Assembly: GCA_026120185.1 (NCBI GenBank)
Contig: JANUWF010001110.1
Span: 969,001 to 1,033,000 of the forward strand
DNA from: Voacanga thouarsii
Lineage: Eukaryota; Streptophyta; Magnoliopsida; Gentianales; Apocynaceae
Length of the DNA: 64,000 nt
Reading direction: 5' to 3'
The notes below the pieces were generated by a model. The model did no database searches and was not told the origin of the DNA. It worked only from the letters and a program-made list of their open reading frames with translations. The translations under genes and the position numbers were made by a program. This document shows, piece after piece, positions 11,637 to 22,150 of this stretch (positions are counted from its first letter, which is position 1; every line of letters starts with the position of its first letter).

Positions 11637-11665
11637 CCACGCGTAGCATGGACACGTCAACTAGT
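11637..11665 (+). other. Helitron 3' terminus: hairpin and CTAGT end
   Basis: CCACGC (11637-11642), loop GTA, GCATGG (11646-11651) form a six-base stem with one mismatch. Nine bases later comes CTAGT (11661-11665), and the next base is T. Plant Helitrons end in a short hairpin about 10 nt before CTRR(T) and insert between A and T, so the fit is good and the strand agrees with the coding remnants. Confidence 0.7.
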
Positions 11666-11911
11666 TAATTAATAAGAGAGTTATTTAATTAGTCTTGGGT
11701 TAATTTAGTTAAATTAGTTTTTTAATTAGTTATCTTGAGTAATTTTATATTAGGTCTAAGTAGATTAATTAATTAATAAGGGGCTATTTAATTAGCCTTA
11801 AGCTAATTTAATTAAAATAGTGTATTAATTAATTATCTTGATTAATTTATACTGGACACAAGTGGATTAATTAATTAATAAGATAGTTATTTAATTAGTT
11901 TTGGACTAATT
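11666..11911. repeat. AT-rich tandem repeat, unit about 100 bp, about 2.5 copies
   Basis: Units begin near 11666, 11765 and 11867 with TTAATTAATAAG, then CTATTTAATTAG, TTAATTAATTATCTTGA and a final TAGATTA/TGGATTA before the next unit. It starts at the base after the Helitron end. TTAATTAA is frequent and self-complementary. Confidence 0.6.
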
Positions 11912-12849
11912 AGGAAAAATCTTAACCCATGCTAAGAAAAATAGAAAAGGCAAAAATAAAAGAAAAATAAAAGAAAAGGAAACAAAAAAGAAATAGAAAA
12001 GAAAAAAGGAAAGCCATATGTTTTTTAATTGTTTTTCCTTTTTTTGGAGTCTGTTGTGCGTGAATTGGGATTCACGAGATTTTGGACAAAAACATGAAAG
12101 AAAAACAAAAGGCTTTTGGTCTTCTATGTTCTTTGTTTTTAGCCGCCAAAGCTTTTCTTTTTTTCCCTAATTCTTCTAGCTTTTCTTCCCCCCCCCCCAT
12201 GTTTAGCTCTCTCAATATTATTTCAAGAAAATTATTCTTTCACTTATTATTTTACTTTCACTAGTAAATAGTCTATAAGAGGTTCAAGAATATTTTAAAA
12301 GATTAAAAACCAGAAATTTTTTAAACATGTTTGATGCAAAAGAGTCAGTGTTTGACCAGTATTCTTGCAAAACAAGTAGTCATGACAAATAAAAGTATTC
12401 CGTCAAATTCAAATCCTCCGATTATTTAATTTAAACTTTATAAAAGTAAGTATTTCTAAACTTTGACTCGAGAAAAATGTTAAATTATTATTTTCCACTA
12501 CATTTTTATTTTCTTGCAATCTTTCAAAATTTGTTGCCTTGTAAACTCCCTTGAGACCTCTTGCAAATTAATTTCACCCAAGGTGCCATAAGTTGTATCT
12601 CTATCTTCCTTTCTCCTTCTTTGAATTAGCCATAATGCCCGAAACAATTCCTATTAGTACTTGTCACAAAACCACATTATCCTTAGTGGTATTGTATTTG
12701 TTATGGAAGCCTGAAATTTGAAAGTAATGATATGGGGTGTACACTGAATATTGAGAGAGTATAATAAAAAAAATATTTGTTTCAAATTCGTAATAAAATG
12801 TGATGTTACAACTTACAAAGATAATAAAAACCTCTATTGTGATCATTTT
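11912..12849. other. AT-rich spacer without recognisable gene
   Basis: Contains an A/G-rich stretch (11930-12020), a run of 11 C at 12188-12198, and AT-rich sequence. On the minus strand, downstream of the resistance-gene fragment, no NB-ARC sequence follows, so the fragment at 12850-13125 was cut off or diverges here. Confidence 0.45.
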
Positions 12850-13125
12850 AGAGGTTTCAGTACTACAATCATCTAAGATGTTATCTACTTCGGGAGCAGC
12901 AACATTTAGCTTCTGCAACCAATTTTGCATTGCCCTATCTTTCAGTTGCTTCTCCTCAGCAGCATCTCCAACTACTGCCATGATTCTTGGGAAAAACTTG
13001 CTAGCTTTTGCATCTCAATTGCCTACCCCAAAACATTCCAATTTCCTCCTAAATCATTGAGCCAACAACGTTGTGTTGGAGAACCTTAGGAAGAACCTTT
13101 ACTATGCTGACCAGTTCATCAATTC
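12850..13125 (-). pseudogene. CC-NBS-LRR resistance gene, N-terminal coiled-coil fragment
   Basis: The minus strand reads, across frameshifts and one stop, DELVSIVKVLPKVLQ, EEIGMFWG, MQKLAS, then [20 protein letters not shown] and [20 protein letters not shown] (Rx N-terminal domain). This is the classic start of RGA-type CC-NBS-LRR proteins, intracellular immune receptors. No P-loop or later motif follows. It sits just downstream of the C-terminus of the larger minus-strand NBS-LRR gene, so it is most likely the truncated start of a tandem paralogue. It could instead be a displaced copy of that gene's own missing N-terminus. Confidence 0.75.
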
Positions 13126-13424
13126 ATGAAAGATCAAGGCCCGTCAACAAACAAATAGTGATTTGGTTCATCTTGAGGATGATTTGTTATAGTTTAATTG
13201 GGTATCAAAAAATTTTCAATAAAGAAAAAGTGGTAGCTTATCAAATATTCTCACCTTTAGTCTCTTGAAGTTTCCTTTGTATCCTTAATCCTCAAGTTCC
13301 TCTTTTCTTATCTCTGTTATTCTACTTCACCTAAGAAAGAGGAAGCCCGAGTTGTTAAGATGAAGAAGAATGATCTCTCCTAGAAAGAATAAACACTTCA
13401 CAGAATCTGTAAGCACCATAGAAC
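13126..13424. other. Spacer between tandem NBS-LRR remnants
   Basis: About 300 bp, AT-rich, between the stop of the upstream gene and the coiled-coil start of the fragment downstream on the minus strand. No motif is seen. Confidence 0.4.
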
Positions 13425-15255
13425 TTACATTGAACTTGATATATTCAATTCAGCCATAGTATAATCGAATGAAGTGAACATTTCGCAAAACCCATCAACC
13501 CCGTAATTATTAGATATGGATCTGGTTGGAATGTGTTTGATTTTTTGCCAATCCTCTCCCTTTTCTTCCTTATATCGATGTCCTAGTCCTAGACAAAACT
13601 CTATGGTCAAGCATTGGAGTCTGGTTATCCTTTGCATGTAGTCAGGAAGTGATTGGGGGCATAGGGCATGAGTGAATTTTCAGAGATTGGAGAAATCTAA
13701 GCTTTCCCAACCACTGAGGCAATGAAGTAAGATATGAAAAGTATTACAACTCTAGACTTTGTAGCATGTGGATATATTGCAGCCCCTCAGGCAGAACCAC
13801 CTAGCCAAGCTTTCTGAGTTGTGGAAGATGTTAGTTAATATGATTGATATGCTAATATGTCAATCAGATTAAACCCTGAGAATACGTAAAACGAGTCATA
13901 CCTTTATAGATATAGCCTTCACTAATACGAATCTTGAAATCTTTGACCTTCTGGTAATGCTCCAGACCCTCAAATCTTTTTCAATATAATCTCATTGGAC
14001 TAGAAAATTGCTAATCGTATTTTGTTTCTCTCTTTATTGAGTGTGGACTCACACAAAACTAAGAGAATAAAGCTCAGAGAACAACAACGATGTTTCTCAC
14101 ATATCTCGAAAATAGAGTTATAAACTAATATGTATAATTGACTCTATTTCAAAATACGAATCCTAATAGAATAAGAAAAACTATTTCCACTTATCCTATT
14201 CTATCTCAAATACAATTTTTGGTTTCCTGCAATTTTCATTAATAAATTATAATTTATTATTGTTCCATAATTAGGAGCCACTGAAGGGACTTGACCGGAT
14301 ACAATTAGACTAAACTCTAATAAATTATTTTGTCAATAAAAATAATTTATTAATTACGTTCCACTCCACTAAAAGAACGTAACTGCACTCTTAGTTTAAT
14401 GGCAATTACTGGAGTCAATAATTATATCCAATGATTAATCGATCCAACAGAAGACGAAGCCATCTGACGTATTCAAACTCAACCATTTAGTGGATCTTTG
14501 ACTCTGACGATTGGAAACCAGAATTGCTTGTAGGAAAGGAAGAGGTTTGTTCTTGCAATCCTCATTTTGAGCTTGGCTTGGGGCATAATTCTTTCGAAGC
14601 AACGACACTTGCTTGGTCATCATTCTAGTTTTCGAGCTTCTCTTCGGGGGGAGAGGTCAACTCGTCAGCTTCTTCAATTCCAAGATTAGAGAATGAACAG
14701 AATTCTACATTCCCACAAAATGAAAAGCTTGGGCAATAAAAAATATCCAATATTTGTAAGCTAGAGAAAATCACCCTACCATGGACTCCTGATTGTGATA
14801 AACCTTTCAGAAGAGGCGTTTCACGTATCGTGAGGTGGGAAAGAAATAGAAATTATGTTACACTGTCACCATCTTGAGATTCATCAATGTACTCAGCTGG
14901 ACTGCGACTGATATGAAGTCGTTGAAGATTAGGCAAGAGCCCAAGTTTTGGAAAGTGGGTGTAATATACACAACTGGAAATTCTAATCCCTATGATATTT
15001 TTCAGAGTTGAAACTTCAATCATCCATCTAGGAAATGATAATCCTCTAAAACGAACTATTACCAGTTGCTAGAGGTTGGAGTGAGGTCTGAGGGCTTCAA
15101 GCACTTGCGGATCAATTTTTTGCTTTGACCTTCTTCTTCTAAATAACCAACATAAGTGTAAGATATGAAGGCTTTGTTCTTTCTTCAAATTCACTTGTTC
15201 TGCATCCTTTTTATTTTCTACAAGCTCAAGATATCCAACTAATAAAGGTCCTTCA
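13425..15255 (-). pseudogene. NBS-LRR gene A, piece 4: leucine-rich repeats and C-terminus
   Basis: Reading on the minus strand from 15255: EGPLLVGYLELVENKKDAE, LHILHLCWLFRRRRSKQK, DPQVLEALRPHSNL, GLSFPRWM, FPKLGLLPNLQRLHI, then after a disturbed stretch LTSLPQWLGKLRFLQSLKI and the C-terminal LTIEFCLGLGHRYKEEKGED ending HIPT (about 13500). These are the LRRs and typical tail of RGA-type CC-NBS-LRR proteins. The stop used here is at 13425. In-frame stops occur (for example near 15071 and 14856). The upstream end abuts a solo LTR flanked by CTTCA, beyond which the gene continues at 21598-21315. 13960-14450 looks unlike LRR and may be another insertion. Confidence 0.85.
13960..14450. other. AT-rich non-LRR stretch inside the LRR region, possible retroelement piece
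   Basis: No LRR reading is found here on the minus strand, whereas it is clear on both sides. The sequence (for example GGAGCCACTGAAGGGACTTG near 14273 and ACGTTCCACTCCACTAAAAG near 14357) resembles non-coding plant LTR or LARD-type sequence. I could not define TG/CA ends or a target duplication. An intron-like or deleted region remains possible. Confidence 0.35.
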
Positions 15256-15449
15256 TGTTAGTGTTATGCCCTAGAGGCAATCACTTGTACGTTGTATACG
15301 ACATATTTTATTTTAATAAAAAGGCGTTATTGATTTTACAGTTTCTTTTGTTTACTTTTATGTAATATAACTATTAGATAAAGTCCCTAGTACAACACTG
15401 TGTTAAGAAAATCATGATATGAGATTCCTACTACACTGTATAGTATTAG

Positions 15450-18400
15450 TGAAACTCCAGTCAAAACCAACATTAGAGTAAGGGGGTTGAGATGCATAAC
15501 ATATTTTATTGCATGTTTAAATATATTTTTATATGATTTTATGTGCATTGAATTTGTATTTTATAGTCTAAGGGCTTGATTATGATTATTGAGTGAGAAG
15601 CGCAAAATAATAATTTTTTCTTAGGTGGAAAAAGGGCGATAGCTTGAGGATTAAATAGGAAAACATTTTTAGGGGAAAAATAAGATCAAGAGTTATTGTG
15701 GTTTAGTGGTTAGAGCCTTAGAATTAATTCTTGAGGTCTTGGGTTCAAATTCCATCATAGGAGCTTTAGCTTGGTTAAGTTTTATTTTTGCTTGGGAAGT
15801 ATCATTTTCGGCCTTATGTGTTGGGAGTAGGGTAGAGATGTTGTCATAAGAGAGACATGATAGGAATATCCAAATCCTATTCCTTTTCTCTACACAAAAT
15901 TCCTAAGGGGAATTCATTTCATCTTGATCCTTAATTTTTCCTATTTCTCAACTCATTTGTTTGATCAAATTGTTCTAGCCATTTTCTTTCCAAAAATTCC
16001 AGCAAGGTGCTGTGGCTTTGAAGGTTCAAAATGTCTTAGTAAAAGACATCTTATGGACCCAAGCAATGGAAGAGGGGGAAGGATTTCAAGTGAATTAAAT
16101 TCTTCTAGTGAACTTTCTAAAAATTCCCTCTAGCTAGGTTCATCTTCCTTCTTGGAATGAACTGAAATTTTTCAGCTTCTTGTGCCTTCAAGGTGTCAAA
16201 ATTCTTAACCGTTATTCCCTCTCAAATGCTGCCAGAAAATGGACTTGTGGATCAGCTTGCAACCTGAATTTTTCTGGCCATTTTCGGATTGCACAAAGGT
16301 GGTGTAAAACCAGAAAAATTCCTGGGCAAATTCGCAGCTTTGGAGGTCCAAAACCAAGCTGTTTTCTTTCATTTTTTGCTCAACACCTTAGCCAGGTTTT
16401 TCCTCCATAAAGAAGGCTGGAAACCAGCCTTGAAAGACTCTTGAAACCTCCTTCAAACTCTCTACAAGCTGGCTAGAAAATGGCAGTCGAAAATTGCCCA
16501 GAAATTCCAGCCTTGCGAAAATTCTGTGCAGTAATTTTCCAGCTTTGTATCCTAGTTCTACCCTAGCCTAAACTCCATCATTCTTCTGCACAAACCACCA
16601 TTAAACCTCCAATAACTGAACTCCGTTGTCCTCCCCAAGCTTCTACACGAAAATCCAGTCATAGCTGCCTAAAAGATTTCTAAAAAAATCTGCAATCATG
16701 CCTTGATTTGGATACCAAAATTCCAGCCACCATGATTCAACAGCTTTCCATAAAATATACCTCAAACAACCAGACCTTCCCTTCACCATTACACTCCTTA
16801 CTTTTGGCCACCCTTAGCCTCCCTCAACCAGCATTCCTCTAGCCGAAACACTGCCCAACAATTCAGCCATGGCAGACTTCCAAAAGCTCTCCAATAATCA
16901 AAGATATTCTTGAATATTTAGTTTCCAAATTTGCTTCCTAAAAATATTCTTCAAGGATTTCAACAACTAGCCTTTCATTTTTCCTTCCAAACCAGAGAAT
17001 CATCGTCCTAAACCCTACAACCAATTCAGCCAGCCCTAATCCTCCAGAATTTCGACAGCTGCAAATCAAAACCTCTCAATTCCTTTCAGCCTTTAAGAAC
17101 ACATAGCACACCAAGAACACTTACTCCTTCCTTTCACCTAATACCTCTCTAAATCACTTCAAACCACTGCTAAAAACTCCAGAATTCATCTACTCACTGC
17201 TGTGAGTCCATCCACACCATTCGTAACATCAAACTCCAAAATCCAACTTGCTAGTTTGGATAAAAAACTATAAATTTTGTGAAGACTCAAGAACACCTTC
17301 AAGGTAGGTTTGTTCTAACAACTTCATCTTCTCTAATCTTAATCTCTAATGAATATATATATGAATAAACATGTTAATGGACTCTCTCTCTCTCTCATGG
17401 CTGAATCTCTCTCCTTTTGGCCAAATGGCTTCTTCACCAATGGCCATGCTTTCTTCATCTTCCATGGACGAATTTAGGCATCTAGGAGTTGAGATTCATT
17501 CGAAACTCCTTCAAGATATTCAGCAATCAAGTAATCCTTTTTAACCATTCTTTTAAATTCTAGATTCATGTCTCTAGGATGATGTTGATAGAAGGTGGAT
17601 TGTGGATAGAATTTGAGTACATATTGTTGAGATTAAAGCATGAATATATATATGAATATGAAGGAAGTGGGATTTATGCACGAGTTGATTATCTTGGTTG
17701 AATGTGTGGTGTTCTAGGGTTTGATGCATGTCTCCATGATCAAGTATGCTAGAGATTATGTCACATTTGGTGAATATGATTTATATTCTTGTGTGATTAT
17801 GAAAGCCATGGTTATATTTATGCTAGAAAAGGTTAGATCATGTCTTGATATCATTATATCTATGCTTATATGCATGATTTGGATGATTTGATGAATTGAA
17901 GGGTTGTAAATGTTCATGATTGTGGTTAGCAATAGAAATATGGTCATGATCTAGTTGTCCATAAGCTAATTTTATTTCTTCAATAAAATATTTAATATTA
18001 TGATTTTTGGCTAGTAATTTTGAAAACCCTAGGAGGGGTAGATTTGGAATATTATATATATAATAAGGATATTTTAGTCAAATAAATAATAGATTTTGCT
18101 AGGGAAATATATATATATATATATATGTATATATAGATATTATTTAAAATAATGAAATCAATTAAAGCCTTTTTTGGGAATAATTATAGTTAGTAAAATA
18201 TTTATTACTAAAAATTTAATTATTATCTTTTAATCAAAACCCATTAAAGAATTATTTATTATTTTTCAAAAAACATTCATTAAATTTATTTTCAACTAAT
18301 TTTAGTTATCAATTAATTTCTAACAACTAAATTATTAATAAATCATTATTTTACCTAGTACCACCTAGGACTTTTCATCAAATAAACTCTAAATTATTTT

Positions 18401-19729
18401 AGCAAGATTTAAACCTTCAACTTAATAGTACCTATTTTCCAAAACTCTAATTATTTTAAATATCAAAATTAGCCTTAGCTTATAAACCTTTTTATTTATT
18501 ATTTGGCTTTAAAGCTTGGGACACTAGGATCATGGTTGTAGTAGTGAGTTGAGTTAGTTTATTTGTGAAAGTGGATTTTGGCTTGAGTTTGATTGTGGTT
18601 TGTATTTACCCCATGCGGGGTTAGGTCAGTTGTTGGAGACCTTTGTTGTGTGCAAGGATCAGGTAAGCTCCTGCATAAAACCTGTTTGATGCAAAAATGA
18701 TTTTTTTTATGGCAAGCCAAATGTAGAGTGCATGGTCACTCATTTCTGTAAAGGCAATTAAGGATTATTTCCATTTTCATTTCAGACAAATAAATTATTT
18801 GCAAATCAAGGGGCGGTTTTACTCAAAACCTAAAACTCTTTCTAAAACCAGTTTTGCCCCAAACTTTGGAAAACCTTAATTGCCATTTTCAAGTGAAACT
18901 ATGTTTTGTTCATTTTTCCCAAGTAGGATACGTTACGTTGAGTATTCAATAAGGGTAGACTAGTAGTACTAGTTTTGAGGAGCAAGAGTGAGTCTTCTGG
19001 CAGGAAACCACCTCCAGAAGATAAACTTAACCTAGAGAAACGTCAGTACTACTTAGTCATGCCGGTCCGAGCTAGCAGTTTTTATTTCGGTCAAGTGACT
19101 GTGTTATGCCGGAATGGACACCCGGTTGTTGTTTAGGTATAGAGAAGGAGGAGTATCTTGTCCGGTACGCCGATCACCTACCTTTTGTCAATCTGCTCAA
19201 AGTGTGGCATTCTGACCAGCAGTATGCACAAAGTGTGGTAACCCATGACTACCCTTTTTGAGTGGGTTGATTTTATTGTGCACTTGTATGGTTTCAAAAA
19301 GAGGAAAACACCACTCTTGGTTTTGACTAATATTTATTGCTTGCCAATATTTCTCTTATAAAGATTTCATACTTTGCATCCACGAACTGTTTTCATTGAA
19401 CACCCAAAGCACACACGGACTTAATGAGATTTCTGTCTCATTACCTTTTTACCATGATTTCAGGTTGATCCTGCTGTAGGGATGAGTAGCTAGTGTTATC
19501 CGCCTTAGAAGAGAATGCTGTTTTTTATTTTTATGTATTACTTTGGAGAGTTGAGAGTGGATAATTTTGTTTATGGATTTATTCTTGGGATGTAATAAAT
19601 TTTAAGTTAAAGTATTATTTTTATTCCGCTATTTTATTCGTGTGACCTAGTTATAAAGACCCGACCCCTTGTCTTTTGGACGGGGCGACATCCCCGGCCC
19701 TAGGCGGGCCTAGGTAGCGGGGTGTTACA
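15450..19729 (+). mobile_element. Chromovirus solo LTR, 4.28 kb
   Basis: It is colinear with the two chromovirus LTR families in this window, from TGAAACTCCAGTCAAAACCA to GGCCTAGGTAGCGGGGTGTTACA. ATTAG flanks it on both sides (15445-15449, 19730-19734). No internal domain remains, so it arose by LTR-LTR recombination. It begins at TGAAAC, two bases inside the TGTGAAAC start of the complete element. Compared with the LTRs of the element at 37126 it is more diverged, so it appears to be older or from another subfamily. Confidence 0.85.
15690..15760 (+). other. tRNA-like A box/B box in chromovirus solo LTR
   Basis: TGGTTTAGTGG (15699-15709) matches a Pol III A box and GGTTCAAATTCC (15742-15753) a B box. 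They are 32 nt apart, within the usual tRNA/SINE range. CCTTAGAATTAATTCTTGAGG between them can form an anticodon-arm-like hairpin. Confidence 0.55.
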
Positions 19730-20910
19730 ATTAGTACTTAAATAGTCCATAGTCGTAGTATTAATGAGATAGGACATCATTGATGCGTTAAGACCAGCAT
19801 ATGTTAGACTTTCTGATTTGATTAGGCAATGTTTCTCATATCCATGAGTAATGAGATACTCAAAGTTAACACGTGGATGCTTGTTAATGGAACAACTACA
19901 TTGATGACCTAGTTATGAGATAATCACATGGATAACTATTTAGTGCCAGTGATATAATCTCAATATAGCAAACGTACAAGTATTTTTAGACTTGAGATCT
20001 CCAAAGTACTTTGTTTGCTGAGCATTGTGTTTTGATTTCAAGCTCTGGAGCCAGATTAAGAGCTGCCTATGAGATGGATATTGTATACATTTTGAGGTAA
20101 ACGAAAGTAGTTGAGAGGGTCAATAAATGATTCACCACTCCTAATATTAGGGGTGAATATCTCACGGCCACTTGTAGAATTACTAATCGAGAAGTCCTTG
20201 GCCAAGACGTCTGTGTATTGGAAATAGTTCCAATTAATACACATCTAGAGTATTGGGTTCCTTATACAAGTATTATTATATTCGGGCCAGAATTAATATA
20301 TATTTTGGAGGGAGTTGGCACTAATTCTGTACTCCAAACCAAATGAGATATTGTATGGTGAAATGATTTAATTGCACTGTAATTTGTTATTGAAGGATTC
20401 ATGTCAAGCCACTTGACTTCCTGGATTCTTGGGTGGTCATGATGTGTTGCTAGATACCGCTCATGATCTGCAGAATATGGGTTTATTAATTGATTAATAA
20501 ATCAATCCTGATTTGAATTAATATGATTAATTCTAATTAATTATGGATTATTAATCTCAAAGACCTTTGAATTAATTCATGTTCGCTATCAATTGATTGT
20601 GAAACCTAATAGGTCACACACAATAAAGAATTATATACTCAAGATATTGTTTGATAACATAGTGGGGTTAATTGAGAGAAAGAGAAGTTATTGTGGCCAA
20701 ATTATAATTAGTTATAATTTATGGGCCAAATTATAATTGTGAAAACGTGATAGTTCCAATTACAATTAGAGAATTCTAAATTGTTGTAGAATTCTCAGAT
20801 AGAGTATTTTCAGTAGGATTTTATTCGTGATATGTAGGATATATGCACGATTCCTAATGGTAAGGGATACACGAAAATAAGTCAATCAAAAACCCTAGGG
20901 CACACACACG

Positions 20911-20911
20911 A

Positions 20912-20961
<50 letters not shown>
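20911..20961. repeat. (CT)n microsatellite
   Basis: Perfect or near-perfect CT repeat inside the solo LTR, ending in TTTCTTGC. Confidence 0.9.
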
Positions 20962-20966
<5 letters not shown>

Positions 20967-21314
20967 GCAAAAGGAAACCCTAGCCACCTCTTGTGGTTTC
21001 TGCTAGCATAGAAACATCTTGGTGCTTGAGAGTGATCCTTCGTGTGGATTTCTGTTAGAGATAATCACAAACTGTGATTGTTGTGGTTGGACATTCAACT
21101 CACGTGGTGTTTGGATCAAGAGGATTGTTGGATCACGCCTCAGACAAGAAAAAAAAATTATTTTTCAGACGCTCAAAGAAAGGTAAAGCCATTACCTTTG
21201 TAGGTGATCTTCTTCTCTTTATGTCTTGTTTTTCACACGTATGCGGATCTTGGGATGGTATCTCGTTCTTACTTTTTTGCTGCGCCATATATGATATGCA
21301 TGAGATACCTAACA

Positions 21315-21598
21315 CTTCAAGATGCAGATCTCGTAATTCACTAATTCAATAGCCTATTTTGGTACCCACCATAAACTTACTTAACGACTTGAGGCAAGTT
21401 AATTGCCTAATTTTCTTGGGCATGCAATTCAATTCTAGAGTATGCTCGAGGCAAAGGTGTCAAAGATTTCTGAGGAGTCTCATGTGCTTGGGTAGACTAT
21501 GAAGGCTAGTGCAATAATTTAGTCTCAATGCTTGTAAATTCCAGAGGTGACAACGAACAATGTGAGATATCTATATACCTGAGATGTTTCATATTAAC
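21315..21598 (-). pseudogene. NBS-LRR gene A, piece 3: first leucine-rich repeats
   Basis: The minus strand from 21598 reads NMKHLRYIDISHC, then with frame changes LPKHM-like and LPQVVK, MVGTKIGY-like sequence, and RDLHLE at the far end. This is the beginning of the LRR domain, MKHLRYLDIS being its usual opening in RGA-type proteins. Both ends are retroelement insertions: the Tork element at 21599 (duplication TTAAC here, TTAGC on the far side) and the solo LTR at 21314 (CTTCA). Frameshifts are present in the middle. Confidence 0.85.
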
Positions 21599-21964
21599 TG
21601 TTAAGAATGCTTTGCATCCATTTGTCTCCCATCCGGAAATCAAAGCATCCTCTATCGCCATTAAAGCTTTGTTTAGTTTGTAAGTCCCACATTGAATTTC
21701 TATGAATTCTTCACCGTCTTTGTTGACTATACCTTTAGGCTTTGTTTAGCTTCCAAGAGACAACACACCAACAAGAGTTCTTCTAACTTGTTTAAGCTTC
21801 GTTTGTTTCAAAGTTCTCTTATTCTATATTACTAGTATTTATTGGCTTAGAAATACTTTCTTAAAGCCTTATAAATTTGTCTTCTTCATAGTGAAGTTTT
21901 GTCTTCTTCATAGTCATTTGACCAAATTATGTAAGTCCTTGTGTCTCTCTCTTTTATTTTCTTT

Positions 21965-22051
<87 letters not shown>

Positions 22052-22118
22052 TCTTTGTTATCGTCTTGGTAGTTTTGCAATTGGAGTTTTTGTTTGTTCC
22101 TGAGGCCTATCCCTAACA
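21599..22118 (+). repeat. Tork element 1, 5' LTR with (TTA)n tract
   Basis: Starts TGTTAAGAATGC and ends CCCTAACA. Matches 35848-36358 throughout. A long (ATT)n microsatellite at about 21967-22050 is much longer than in the 3' LTR. Confidence 0.88.
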
Positions 22119-22150
22119 AAGTAGTATTAGATATACTAGTTCTTAATTCT

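Larger units (their letters stand above)
2540..11665 (+). mobile_element. Degenerate Helitron (rolling-circle DNA transposon), 5' end undefined
   Basis: All interpretable coding remnants lie on the + strand: Rep/helicase, an RPA1-like single-strand-binding protein, then captured host exons. A Helitron-type 3' terminus sits on the same strand at 11637-11665 (hairpin, then CTAGT followed by T). In plants, RepHel plus RPA is the known content of autonomous Helitrons, and fragments of host genes near the 3' half are commonly found. The left boundary given is only the start of recognisable Rep sequence; the true 5' TC end may lie further left. Stops and frameshifts in both transposition genes show that it is inactive. 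Confidence 0.75.
15256..21314. mobile_element. Solo LTR of an unclassified LTR element, split by a chromovirus solo LTR
   Basis: The element begins TGTTAGTGTTATGCCCTAGA and ends GATACCTAACA, so TGTTAG/CTAACA are inverted termini. CTTCA flanks it on both sides (15251-15255 and 21315-21319). Without the nested LTR it is about 1.77 kb. It has no protein reading and no internal PBS or pol, so it is a solo LTR or short non-autonomous element. A long (CT)n run lies near its right part (20911-20961). Removing it and one CTTCA rejoins the LRR frame of the NBS-LRR gene (minus strand, RDLHLEGPLL). Confidence 0.8.

Noticed and set aside
15690..15760. A genuine tRNA gene
   Set aside because: A and B boxes are present, but acceptor and other stems do not close, so it is called tRNA-like only.
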